NCBI RefSeq assembly: GCF_019670005.1
Contig: NZ_AP019783.1
Coordinates: 4,490,150 to 4,554,149, forward strand
DNA: 64,000 nucleotides
Direction: 5' to 3'
Source: Methylomagnum ishizawai
GTDB taxonomy: Bacteria; Pseudomonadota; Gammaproteobacteria; Methylococcales; Methylococcaceae
A model generated the notes under the pieces. That model ran no database searches. It saw only the letters and a program-made list of their open reading frames with translations, and was not told where the DNA came from. Made by a program: the position numbers and the translations under genes. Below are positions 49,190 to 56,494 of this stretch, in pieces. Each line of letters opens with the position of its first letter. Within the stretch, counting starts at the first letter, position 1.

Positions 49190-49845
49190 GCCAGGGTCAG
49201 TTTGACCAAGCCGCCGCGTAGCTCGACCGCTTGGTGCGAAGTCAGCACCGCGAGGCCGCCGCGGGTGGCGTGGTCTTCGAGCAGGCGTTGGACCAGGGCG
49301 ATGCCGCCCACATCCAGCGCGGTGAAGGGTTCGTCGAGTATCCACAACGCCACCGGGGACGACACCAGCCGGGCCAACGCCACCCGCTGCCGCTGCCCGG
49401 CGGAGAGGGCGCGGACCGGCAAATCCATCCGGTCCAGGAGGCCCACTTGGTCCAGAGCTTGCTCCAGTTTGTCCTGGCCCAGGGCCGCGCCGTTCAGGGC
49501 GAAGGCGAAACGCAGGTTTTCGCCCACCGAGAGTTCGGCCTTGAGTCCCAGGTGGTGGCCGAGATAGCCGATTTCCGCGAAGAAGGCCGCGCGCCGGTGG
49601 GCGATGTTGGTGCCGCGCCAGCGCACTTCGCCTTCGTTCGGGGGACTCAGCCCGGCCAGGATGCGGAGCAGGCTGGTTTTACCGCTGCCATTGGCTCCTT
49701 CGATCTGCATGATCTGGCCGGGCGCGACGCCGAAACCCAGCCCCGAAAACAGCGGGATATCGCCGCGCAGGCATTCGAGTCGGTGGGCTTCGAGGGCGGG
49801 GGGAGTCCCGGTCATGGGGGGATGCGATGGACGGGTGACGGACAT
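49186..49845 (-). CDS. ccmA: Heme exporter ATPase CcmA
   Basis: A 219-residue ABC ATPase: Walker A GANGSGKTSLLR, signature LSAGQRQRVALARL and Walker B LWILDEPFTALD. Start ATG 49845 is used; an internal ATG 49815 would give 209 residues, the more common length. No clear Shine-Dalgarno is seen at either. First gene of ccmABC, divergent from a flavoprotein gene. Confidence 0.94.
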   Translation of the reverse strand: MSVTRPSHPPMTGTPPALEAHRLECLRGDIPLFSGLGFGVAPGQIMQIEGANGSGKTSLLRILAGLSPPNEGEVRWRGTNIAHRRAAFFAEIGYLGHHLGLKAELSVGENLRFAFALNGAALGQDKLEQALDQVGLLDRMDLPVRALSAGQRQRVALARLVSSPVALWILDEPFTALDVGGIALVQRLLEDHATRGGLAVLTSHQAVELRGGLVKLTLA

Positions 49846-49960
49846 GGGGGCGCATTATCGCAGAAACCCGACCGGGCTTACGCTGAATTTTCCCCCATCA
49901 TGGGCGGTCTATCCCGGCAATGGAATTCTACAATCCACGCCGAAACAGGAAGGGGTCATC

Positions 49961-51115
49961 ATGTTCATGCCATTTTATATGCCCGGCAGACGGCGCTTGC
50001 GGGTCGTGGTCGCGGGTGGCGGCTATGCGGGCTTGGCGGCTTTATCGGCCCTCAGGACACAGCGCCCGGATGCCGATCTGGTCCTGATCGACCCCCGTCC
50101 CCACCATCTCAAAATCACCCGTCTCCACGAAAGTTTCCGCCGCCCGCTGGCCGAGTTCCAGGTGCCGTTCAGCGCCTTGGGCCGGCGCTTCGGTTTCCGC
50201 CATGTCCAAGCCGCGCTGCCCATCGACGAACCGGCCTTGTCGCAATGGAATACCGGACGCGCCCTGACGGTCGATGGCGCGGCGCTGGAGTTCGATTACC
50301 TCTTGATCGCCACCGGCGGCAGCTACCGCAAGCCGGAAAAAAGCCCGGAAACCCTGGACCTGGACGATTTCAGCACCGAAACCGGCTCCGGCTTGATCGA
50401 CCTCTACCGCGACGCCATCGAGTCCCGTGGGCGCTATCTGACCGTGGTGGGCGGCGGCGCGACCGGCATCCAATTCCTGTTCGAGATCGCCCATTACCTC
50501 CAGCGGCAGCGCAGCGCCTGCCGTTTGCGGCTGGTGGACGCCGACCCCGCCCCGCTCGGCCAATTCCGGCCCGGCCTGGGCCGTTATGCGCAGGTCCGTC
50601 TGGCCGATCTCGGCATCGATTACCACCCCGACCAAAGGTTCCAGGCCCAGGCCGATGGCGTCCTCCAGCTCCAAGCCCGCGCTTCCGGCCAGCCGCTGGC
50701 CTTGGCCTCGGACCTGACGCTATTGTTCCTGGGCAACAACCCGGCCCAGCGCTGGGAGGCCAACTGGTTCGGCCAGGTCGTGAGCGGCGGCGCGGCGCTG
50801 GAACGCATCTATACCGCCGGGGATTGCTCGCGCTACCGCCCGCCGGGCTCCAACGCCCTGAGCGCCCAGACCGCCCTGCGCAAGGGCCGGCTCGCGGCCC
50901 GCAACATCCTGCGCCACGCCAGTCCGGTGCGGCTGTTGGAACCTTATCTCTACCGCGACCTGGGCTATGTCGTCAGCCTGGGACCGGAGGATGCGGTGGG
51001 CTGGATCGGCCTCGAACGCAACGTGGTGGGCGGCGCGCCCGCCAAGGTGGCGAAGGATATCGTCGAGGCCCAATACGATCTACTGCTGGCGGGGGTCGAT
51101 ACCTATATGCCGTGA
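49961..51115 (+). CDS. NDH-2-like FAD-dependent pyridine nucleotide oxidoreductase
   Basis: A 384-residue flavoprotein with the FAD dinucleotide fold VVVAGGGYAGLAAL near the N-terminus, a second NAD(P) fold TVVGGGATGIQFLFEIA (about 163-179) and the FAD-binding IYTAGDCSRY (about 284-293). The layout is that of type II NADH:quinone dehydrogenases and sulfide:quinone reductase relatives. No conserved redox cysteine pair is visible, so NADH dehydrogenase-like is preferred. AGGAAGGGG precedes ATG 49961. Confidence 0.82.
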   Translation: MFMPFYMPGRRRLRVVVAGGGYAGLAALSALRTQRPDADLVLIDPRPHHLKITRLHESFRRPLAEFQVPFSALGRRFGFRHVQAALPIDEPALSQWNTGRALTVDGAALEFDYLLIATGGSYRKPEKSPETLDLDDFSTETGSGLIDLYRDAIESRGRYLTVVGGGATGIQFLFEIAHYLQRQRSACRLRLVDADPAPLGQFRPGLGRYAQVRLADLGIDYHPDQRFQAQADGVLQLQARASGQPLALASDLTLLFLGNNPAQRWEANWFGQVVSGGAALERIYTAGDCSRYRPPGSNALSAQTALRKGRLAARNILRHASPVRLLEPYLYRDLGYVVSLGPEDAVGWIGLERNVVGGAPAKVAKDIVEAQYDLLLAGVDTYMP

Positions 51116-51253
51116 ACGGCCCGGTCGGCGGCATTCGATATTTTCCGCTATCGCCGATTCCCAAGCCGCGCTCGGGAACCCGCAGACCCGCGGCCAGCGG
51201 GATAAAAAGGAAGAGACGGTTTCGTTAGGCATCAACCCAAAGGAGGCACAGCG

Positions 51254-51721
51254 ATGTTGTTTGGCGCTAAACAGCCGGTCGTGGCGAAGGCCAGCACGGT
51301 CATCAAGAAGCCCGTGGAGGACGTGTTCCATTTCATCGGCGAGGAATTTTTCAGCAACTACCCCAAGTGGTCGCCCGAGGTGGTCGAATTGAAACCGCTG
51401 TCCAACGGTCCGGTGCAGGTCGGTTCCATGGCTTGGCAGGTCCGGGTTGACCGCGGCCACCGCAGCGAATCCACCTTCGCCGTCACCGATCTCCAACCCA
51501 ACCGGCGCATCGCCTTCAGCGGCGTCTCCAACGCCTATCATTGCGCCTACGAATTGCGGCGGGCCGACCCGGATGCGGCCACCCAGGTCGCGTTCACCTT
51601 CGAACTGCCGGAATTGGAACTCTATATGCGGCCCTTCGAGAAATTGATCCGGCTCGCCGTGCAGGAAGGGGCCGAGCGCACCGTCCAGAATCTCAAGGGC
51701 TTGATCGAAGGCCGGCCCTGA
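51254..51721 (+). CDS. SRPBCC (START-like) family protein
   Basis: A 155-residue protein of the polyketide cyclase/START fold: KASTVIKKPVEDVFHFIGEE, YPKWSPEVVELKPL and a C-terminal amphipathic helix KLIRLAVQEGAERTVQNLKG. These proteins form a hydrophobic pocket for small ligands. Function unknown. AAAGGAGG precedes the ATG. It lies 138 bases after the flavoprotein gene and 58 bases before a LOV photoreceptor gene on the same strand. Confidence 0.82.
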   Translation: MLFGAKQPVVAKASTVIKKPVEDVFHFIGEEFFSNYPKWSPEVVELKPLSNGPVQVGSMAWQVRVDRGHRSESTFAVTDLQPNRRIAFSGVSNAYHCAYELRRADPDAATQVAFTFELPELELYMRPFEKLIRLAVQEGAERTVQNLKGLIEGRP

Positions 51722-51779
51722 ACGCCCCCCGCCGGGCAAGCCCGGCCCATAACAACACCATCCACGCGGGAGGAGACCC

Positions 51780-52238
51780 ATGTTCTTCGTGGCAGAAAAA
51801 GACCCCGGCCTGATTCCCCAGGTGTTATCGACGATCCTGGATGCATGCGTGAACGGCGTCACCCTGGCCGACCCGGATTTGGACGACATGCCCATCGTCT
51901 ACGCCAACAAGGCGTTCGAGACCATCACCGGCTACACCCAGCCAGAAATCCTGGGCCGCAATTGCCGGTTCCTGCAAGGCCCGGACCCCGACCCGGCCAT
52001 CCGCCACCGGATCAAGGAAGCCATCGGCCAATGCCAGCCCATCGAAATCACCCTGAGGAACTACCGCAAGAACGGCGAACTGTTCTATAACCATCTGGCC
52101 CTGACGCCCTTGTTCGACCGCGAGGGCGGCTTGATCTACTACCTCGGGGTGCAATACGACGTGACCCGGCAGGTGGAGGCGGAGGAGGAAATCCAGCGCC
52201 TCAGCGAAACCCTGGAACAGGTCGGCAGGCTGGCCTAG
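51780..52238 (+). CDS. Short LOV-domain blue-light photoreceptor
   Basis: A 152-residue PAS protein whose LOV signature is complete: GRNCRFLQG with the photoactive Cys62, Asn94 in LRNYRKNGE, Asn104 in LFYNHL and Gln125 in YLGVQYDVT. These residues bind FMN and make the light-driven cysteinyl adduct. The rest is a short N-cap and a C-terminal amphipathic helix (about 130-150, QVEAEEEIQRLSETLEQVGR) with no output domain, as in short LOV proteins of Pseudomonas. Such proteins usually dimerise through the terminal helices. GGAGGAG precedes the ATG. Confidence 0.88.
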   Translation: MFFVAEKDPGLIPQVLSTILDACVNGVTLADPDLDDMPIVYANKAFETITGYTQPEILGRNCRFLQGPDPDPAIRHRIKEAIGQCQPIEITLRNYRKNGELFYNHLALTPLFDREGGLIYYLGVQYDVTRQVEAEEEIQRLSETLEQVGRLA

Positions 52239-52356
52239 GCAAGGGGGCCGCTGGGCGGCGGGGAGGTTGAGTCGCCGTGGGATTCGGGCTAGAGTCCGCG
52301 CCGTGGCGGCCCGCCATGGCGGATTTTCTTCCAAAGCAACAGCAGGTTATTCGGGT

Positions 52357-52818
52357 ATGGCGAACATATCTACGAGCGTGTGCGTGAATTACACGGCCAC
52401 GGAAATGTACGAACTGGTCAACGATATCGAGGCTTATCCCAGCTACGTCCCCATGTGTTCGGCGGTGAAGCTGATTTCCAAGACGCCCACCCGCCTCAAG
52501 GCCGCGCTGACCCTGGCCAAGGGCAAGATCAAGCTGTCCTTCACCACCGAGAACACCATGGAGGCGGGCCGGGGCATCCAGATGACACTGGTCGAGGGGC
52601 CGTTCAAGCAATTGCGCGGGGTGTGGCGGTTCGAGCCTTTGGCCTCGGGCGGTTGCGAGACCACGTTCCGGCTCGATTACGAGTTCGCCAATGCCTTGCT
52701 GGGCGTGGCTTTCGGCGGCTTCCTGAAGGAGGTCGCCGGGTCCATGGTCCAGGCTTTCTGCGACCAAGCCGCCCGCAAATATGGCGAGCGGCCCAAAATC
52801 CCGGCCCAACGCCGTTAA
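52357..52818 (+). CDS. ratA: RatA-like COQ10/START protein
   Basis: A 153-residue member of the COQ10 family: YTATEMYELVNDIEAYPSYV, SFTTENTMEAGRGIQMTL and FGGFLKEVAGSMVQAF. The E. coli protein RatA (YfjG) was reported to block 70S assembly, while COQ10 proteins bind ubiquinone; the quinone role seems more general. The usual partner ratB and the smpB gene are not adjacent here. Confidence 0.88.
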   Translation: MANISTSVCVNYTATEMYELVNDIEAYPSYVPMCSAVKLISKTPTRLKAALTLAKGKIKLSFTTENTMEAGRGIQMTLVEGPFKQLRGVWRFEPLASGGCETTFRLDYEFANALLGVAFGGFLKEVAGSMVQAFCDQAARKYGERPKIPAQRR

Positions 52819-52835
52819 TCCCTTAGGAGCTTATT

Positions 52836-53141
52836 ATGTTGTTCATCGCCATGAATCGTTTCAGGATCGCGCCCGGCAAGGAGGAGGAGTTCATCGAGAT
52901 TTGGCGGAAGCGCGAGTCTTATCTCGACGAAGTGCCGGGGTTCAAGGAATTCCATCTGTTGCAAGGCCCGGCCACCGAGGAATACAGCGTGTTCGCCTCG
53001 CATTCGGTGTGGGAGTCGCGGGAAGCGTTCGAGGCTTGGACCCATTCCGAGGCGTTCCGCAAGGCGCATTCGGGGGCGGGCGCGGCCAAGGGTATTTATT
53101 TGGGATCACCGCAGTTGGAGTTGTTCGACGCGGTGATTTGA
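52836..53141 (+). CDS. ABM-fold monooxygenase, IsdG-like heme-degrading candidate
   Basis: A 101-residue ferredoxin-like protein of the antibiotic biosynthesis monooxygenase family. Asn7, Trp68 and His78 match in order and spacing the catalytic triad Asn7/Trp67/His77 of IsdG heme oxygenases (AMNRFRI, FEAWTHSEAFRKAHS). This supports heme degradation rather than a quinone-forming role, but no heme uptake gene is nearby. TTAGGAG precedes the ATG. It follows ratA after 17 bases. Confidence 0.78.
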   Translation: MLFIAMNRFRIAPGKEEEFIEIWRKRESYLDEVPGFKEFHLLQGPATEEYSVFASHSVWESREAFEAWTHSEAFRKAHSGAGAAKGIYLGSPQLELFDAVI

Positions 53142-53378
53142 GGTTTTCGCCGGGTTCCCAGGTTCGGGCTTGGGAATCCAGTTCCCGTCTTTATATTTCC
53201 CCCGCTCGACAGCCCTTCACGACCCGGGCCGGAATCCAAAGCTGGCTTTGGACGCTTGTGGATCAAGACCAAAGCCAGCTTTAAAATTTCCAGCGTCCGC
53301 CCCCAAGCCCCGCCCGGCTTGCCCACACACGAAACTCCGCGCAACCTCCCATCCACCCTTTGTGCAGGAGCCTTCTCC
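53142..53378. other. Non-coding region with a large inverted repeat
   Basis: Between the IsdG-like gene and fliW. It holds a perfect 14-base inverted repeat (listed separately) and a smaller GGGAA-N5-TTCCC repeat (53172-53186). Composition is less GC-rich than the genes. No gene is supported. Confidence 0.5.
53238..53282. repeat. 14-base perfect inverted repeat, with a related 13-mer near tkt
   Basis: AAAGCTGGCTTTGG (53238-53251), a 17-base spacer, then CCAAAGCCAGCTTT (53269-53282). The core CAAAGCCAGCTTT also occurs at 11111-11123 between cbbR and tkt. A 13-mer repeat is unlikely by chance in 64 kb. It could form a hairpin in RNA (no T run) or be a dispersed element. Confidence 0.6.
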
Positions 53379-53516
53379 ATGAGCCAAAACCTCCTATCCC
53401 TGGATTACGCCGACCAGAGGAACTTGCCGCCTCCCACAATGGATTCGACACCCCATATACGGGACAACTTGTTCCCCAACCCGCTTGGGAACAAGCCTTT
53501 CCCCATCCCGGTATAA
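53379..53516 (+). CDS. Possible 45-residue leader peptide upstream of fliW
   Basis: A short frame beginning MSQNLLSLDYADQRNLPPP at ATG 53379, preceded by CAGGAG with 8-base spacing. It ends 61 bases before fliW and runs over a hairpin (53468-53495). No family recognised. The strong ribosome site is the only support; the Pro-rich end may be fortuitous. Confidence 0.25.
   Translation: MSQNLLSLDYADQRNLPPPTMDSTPHIRDNLFPNPLGNKPFPIPV
53468..53495. repeat. Inverted repeat upstream of fliW
   Basis: CTTGTTCCC-N10-GGGAACAAG is a perfect 9-base inverted repeat, 83 bases before the fliW start. It may be an operator or an RNA hairpin; there is no T run. Confidence 0.5.
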
Positions 53517-53577
53517 ACTTTCCCCAGGGCCATTCGGCCCATCGCGCCTTTCCCCCCCCCAAACCCAGGAGCCCCCC

Positions 53578-54021
53578 ATGCAAGCCCTACCCACCCTGGC
53601 TTTCGGCGAGCAACCCATCGACCCCGACACCCTCCTCCATTTCCCCGAAGGCATCGTCGGCTTCGAGGATTGCACGCACTTCAAGCTCTTCCACCAAGAA
53701 GGCGGCGACGAACTGGTGCATTGGTTGCAATCGGCGGACCGCCCCGACCTCAGCCTCTCCGTGGCCGACCCCGTCCGCTTCGGCATCCATTACGACTTCG
53801 CCCTGGACGACCGCGAAGCCGCCTTGATCGGCCTGGAACGCCCCGAGGACGCCCAGGTTTTGCTCATCCTCTACAAAAAAGCCGACCAGCCCGGCATCCA
53901 CGGCGCTATCGGCGCGCCCTTGGTGGTGAATGTCAAAAACCGCAAGGCCTTACAGAAAGTGCTGGACAATATCGAATCCGGCGCCCTGTTGAATGCCCTG
54001 GTCCACGCTCAAACCCATTGA
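53578..54021 (+). CDS. fliW: Flagellar assembly factor FliW
   Basis: A 147-residue protein with FPEGIVGFEDCTHFKLF, the FliW signature, and LIGLERPEDAQVLLILYKK. FliW binds flagellin and antagonises the translational regulator CsrA. No flagellin or csrA gene is in the window, so it stands apart from its usual context. AGGAG lies 6 bases before ATG 53578. A strong terminator follows. Confidence 0.88.
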   Translation: MQALPTLAFGEQPIDPDTLLHFPEGIVGFEDCTHFKLFHQEGGDELVHWLQSADRPDLSLSVADPVRFGIHYDFALDDREAALIGLERPEDAQVLLILYKKADQPGIHGAIGAPLVVNVKNRKALQKVLDNIESGALLNALVHAQTH

Positions 54022-54040
54022 GCCCATGCGATAATGGCAG

Positions 54041-54073
54041 GCATCGGCGGGGCGGTCCCGCCGATGCTTTTTT
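54041..54073 (+). terminator. Terminator after fliW
   Basis: A perfect 11-base-pair stem (GCATCGGCGGG / CCCGCCGATGC, 5-base loop) followed by six T. It separates fliW from ccmG. Confidence 0.93.
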
Positions 54074-54092
54074 CGCCCTGGAATTCCCCACC

Positions 54093-54623
54093 ATGCGCTT
54101 CCTCATCCCCCTCGCCGTCTTCCTCGTGATGGTGATCTTCCTCGCCATCGGCCTGACCCTCGACCCCAGGGAAGTGCCCTCGCCCTTCATCGGCAAACCC
54201 GCCCCGGCCTTCGCCCTGCCCCAGGTCGCCGACGCCCAGAAAACCCTGGCCCCCGCCGACTTCAAGGGACAAGTGGCCTTGGTCAATGTCTGGGCCTCCT
54301 GGTGCGTGTCCTGCCGCCAGGAACATCCGGTGTTGGTGGAACTCGCCAAGCGCAAGCTGGTGCCGATCTACGGGCTCAACTACAAGGACCAGCGCGAGGA
54401 TGCCCTGGCCTGGCTCGACCGCTATGGCAACCCCTACACCGCCAGCGCCTTCGACGCCGACGGCAAGACCGGCATCGACTGGGGCGTGTACGGCGTGCCG
54501 GAAACCTTCGTCATCGACCGGGCCGGGATCATCCGCCACAAATTCACCGGGCCCATCACCCCGGAAATCCTGGAAAATACCCTGCTCCCCCTGATCCGCC
54601 AGTTGCAAGGCTCCCCCTCATGA
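54093..54623 (+). CDS. ccmG: Cytochrome c maturation thioredoxin CcmG (DsbE)
   Basis: A 176-residue membrane-anchored thioredoxin: one N-terminal helix (about 3-22) and a periplasmic thioredoxin fold with active site WASWCVSCRQEHP and the cis-proline segment YGVPETFVIDRAG. It reduces apocytochrome c or CcmH so heme can be attached. Its stop overlaps ccmH (ATGA). The last codons are part of a 22-base direct repeat with the ccmH start. Confidence 0.93.
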   Translation: MRFLIPLAVFLVMVIFLAIGLTLDPREVPSPFIGKPAPAFALPQVADAQKTLAPADFKGQVALVNVWASWCVSCRQEHPVLVELAKRKLVPIYGLNYKDQREDALAWLDRYGNPYTASAFDADGKTGIDWGVYGVPETFVIDRAGIIRHKFTGPITPEILENTLLPLIRQLQGSPS

Positions 54624-54671
54624 TGTGTTCAACCCGGCTATCCTCTGTTCGCCAGTTGCAAGGCTCCCCCT
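54597..54671 (+). repeat. 22-base direct repeat at the ccmG-ccmH junction
   Basis: The same 22 bases (beginning CGCCAGTTGCAAGG) occur at 54597-54618 and 54650-54671, 53 bases apart. The first copy encodes the ccmG C-terminus (RQLQGSP), and the second encodes the same residues inside the ccmH N-terminus. It looks like a tandem duplication that extended ccmH at its 5' end. Confidence 0.85.
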
Positions 54672-55129
54672 TCACGATCCGCTTCATCCTATTGTTCCTC
54701 GCGGGCCTTTTCGCCGGTTCCGCCCTGGCGGTCGAAGTCCGCCAATTCGACGACCCCGCCAAGCAGCGCCGTTACGAGAACCTGATCGAGGAACTGCGCT
54801 GCCTCGTGTGCCAAAACCAATCGCTGGCCGATTCCGACGCCGATCTCGCCAAGGATTTGCGCGACGAGGTCTACGGCATCATCCAAAGCGGCCAGAGCGA
54901 ACAGGAGGCGGTGCGCTTCCTCACCGACCGCTATGGCGATTTCGTCCTGTACCGCCCGCCGGTCAAGCCCATCACCGTATTGCTCTGGACCGGGCCGGTC
55001 CTGATCCTATTGGCGGTGGCGCTGTTCCTGTGGAAGCATCAACGCCAACGCCCCACCCTGGCCCGGCTGGAACTGACCGACGAAGAACGCCAGCGCCTGG
55101 AACGGCTCAAGAAGAACCTCGAAGGCTAG
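54620..55129 (+). CDS. ccmH: Cytochrome c maturation protein CcmH
   Basis: A 169-residue protein with the heme-lyase redox motif LRCLVCQNQSLADSDADLAK, a signal or anchor helix (about 21-37, FILLFLAGLFAGSALA) and a C-terminal helix (about 115-135). The first 20 residues before the hydrophobic helix carry RQLQGSP copied from the end of CcmG and seem a recent addition. Start ATG 54620 overlaps the ccmG stop. It makes the mixed disulfide with apocytochrome that CcmG resolves. Confidence 0.93.
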   Translation: MMCSTRLSSVRQLQGSPFTIRFILLFLAGLFAGSALAVEVRQFDDPAKQRRYENLIEELRCLVCQNQSLADSDADLAKDLRDEVYGIIQSGQSEQEAVRFLTDRYGDFVLYRPPVKPITVLLWTGPVLILLAVALFLWKHQRQRPTLARLELTDEERQRLERLKKNLEG

Positions 55130-55169
55130 CGCCCCGACCGGGCTATGCCGAACCCCCGTGGAATCGAAG

Positions 55170-56384
55170 ATGATCGAATTTTGGATCGCGGCGGCCTTGC
55201 TGCTGCTGTTGGGCTATACCTGCTTCCTGCCCGCCCTGACCGGCAAGACCGGCGGCGGGGCCGACCGGGCCAAACTCAACCTGCTATTGCACCGGCACCG
55301 GCAGGAAGAACTGGCGCGGGAAACCGCCGATGCCGGGGATTTGGGCAAGCTGGACGCCGAATCGGAACGCGGCCTGCTGGACGATTTGGAAATGGCGGGC
55401 TCCCCCCAAGCCCCGGAAGCGGACCCAGGCGGACGCATCGCGCTGGCGGTGACGCTCGTCGCCCTGCCCTTGGTCGGCTTGCTGGCGTATTTCTCGCTGG
55501 GACGGCCCGATTTGCTGGGACTGGCCCCGGCCCAAATCCAAGCCCAGGCCCAGCCCAATACCCCGTCCGGCCTGGAAGAAAGCATCCAGCGCCTAGCCGA
55601 GCGCCTCAAGCAGAATCCCAACGACCTGGAAGGCTGGACCATGTTGGGCCGCTCGCTGTTGATCGTGAACCAGCCCGACAAGGCGGTCACGGCCTTCGAG
55701 TACGCCATGAAGCTGGCCCCGGACAACCTCGACCTCAAAGCCTATTACGCCGAAGCCCTGGCCGGGGCCAACCAAGGCGTATTGGAAGGCAAGCCCACCG
55801 AATTGGTCGAGGCGGTGCTGAAGCAAGACCCCCAGCACAAGGGCGCGTTATGGATGGCGGGCATCGCCGCCGCCCAGCGCAAGGATACCGCCCAGGCCGT
55901 GGACTACTGGACCCGGCTCAAGGCCCAATTCCCGCCGCAAAGCGAGGAAGCCCGCCAAATCGACCGCTATCTGGCCGAGGTCCAGGGCTTGCCCGTCCCC
56001 GCCGCAACCGCCCCGCCCGCCCAGGCCCCAGCGCCCGGCAAGCGCATCCATGTCCAGGTCAAGCTAGCCGAAGGTTTCAAGGACCGGGCCGCGCCGGACG
56101 ATGCCTTGTTCATCTTCGCCCGCGCCGCCCAAGGCCCGCCCATGCCGCTGGCCGTGGTCAAGAAGCGGGCCGGGGATTTGCCGCTGGAGGTGGTGCTGGA
56201 CGATTCCATGGCCATGATGCAAGGCATGAACCTGTCGTCGTTCGAACAGGTGGTGATCGGGGCGCGGATATCCAAAAGCGGCAAGCCCACGCCCAGCCCC
56301 GGCGATCTCCAGGGCCAGACCGCGCCACTCGCGCCGGAGGACGACGGCCATTACGCGGTGACGGTGGACCAGGTGGCGCCATAG
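55170..56384 (+). CDS. ccmI: Cytochrome c maturation TPR protein CcmI
   Basis: About 404 residues from ATG 55170; a GTG at 55158 would add four residues. Two transmembrane helices (about 2-22 and 88-107) enclose a cytoplasmic leucine-rich loop, and a periplasmic TPR region follows (about 130-270). A beta-rich C-terminal domain (about 290-404) completes it. CcmI presents apocytochrome c to the lyase. ccmF, which belongs with ccmG and ccmH, is not in the window. Confidence 0.92.
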   Translation: MIEFWIAAALLLLLGYTCFLPALTGKTGGGADRAKLNLLLHRHRQEELARETADAGDLGKLDAESERGLLDDLEMAGSPQAPEADPGGRIALAVTLVALPLVGLLAYFSLGRPDLLGLAPAQIQAQAQPNTPSGLEESIQRLAERLKQNPNDLEGWTMLGRSLLIVNQPDKAVTAFEYAMKLAPDNLDLKAYYAEALAGANQGVLEGKPTELVEAVLKQDPQHKGALWMAGIAAAQRKDTAQAVDYWTRLKAQFPPQSEEARQIDRYLAEVQGLPVPAATAPPAQAPAPGKRIHVQVKLAEGFKDRAAPDDALFIFARAAQGPPMPLAVVKKRAGDLPLEVVLDDSMAMMQGMNLSSFEQVVIGARISKSGKPTPSPGDLQGQTAPLAPEDDGHYAVTVDQVAP

Positions 56385-56430
56385 CGTCTAACCGCGCTGG
56401 CAAGAAAGCCACAGGCCCGGTACGCTTGCC

Positions 56431-56469
56431 TATCGCCGGCTTCCAAGTTCCGCTTGGAAACCGGCGATA
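56431..56469. repeat. Long imperfect palindrome between ccmI and the SWIM operon
   Basis: TATCGCCGG-C-TTCCAAG, a 5-base loop, then CTTGGAA-A-CCGGCGATA: 16 paired positions and one mismatch. It ends 25 bases before the SWIM gene. No T run follows, so it is not a terminator. It may be an operator, a leader hairpin or a REP-like element. Confidence 0.75.
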
Positions 56470-56494
56470 ACCCTCAACCCCATGAGCGCGGAAC

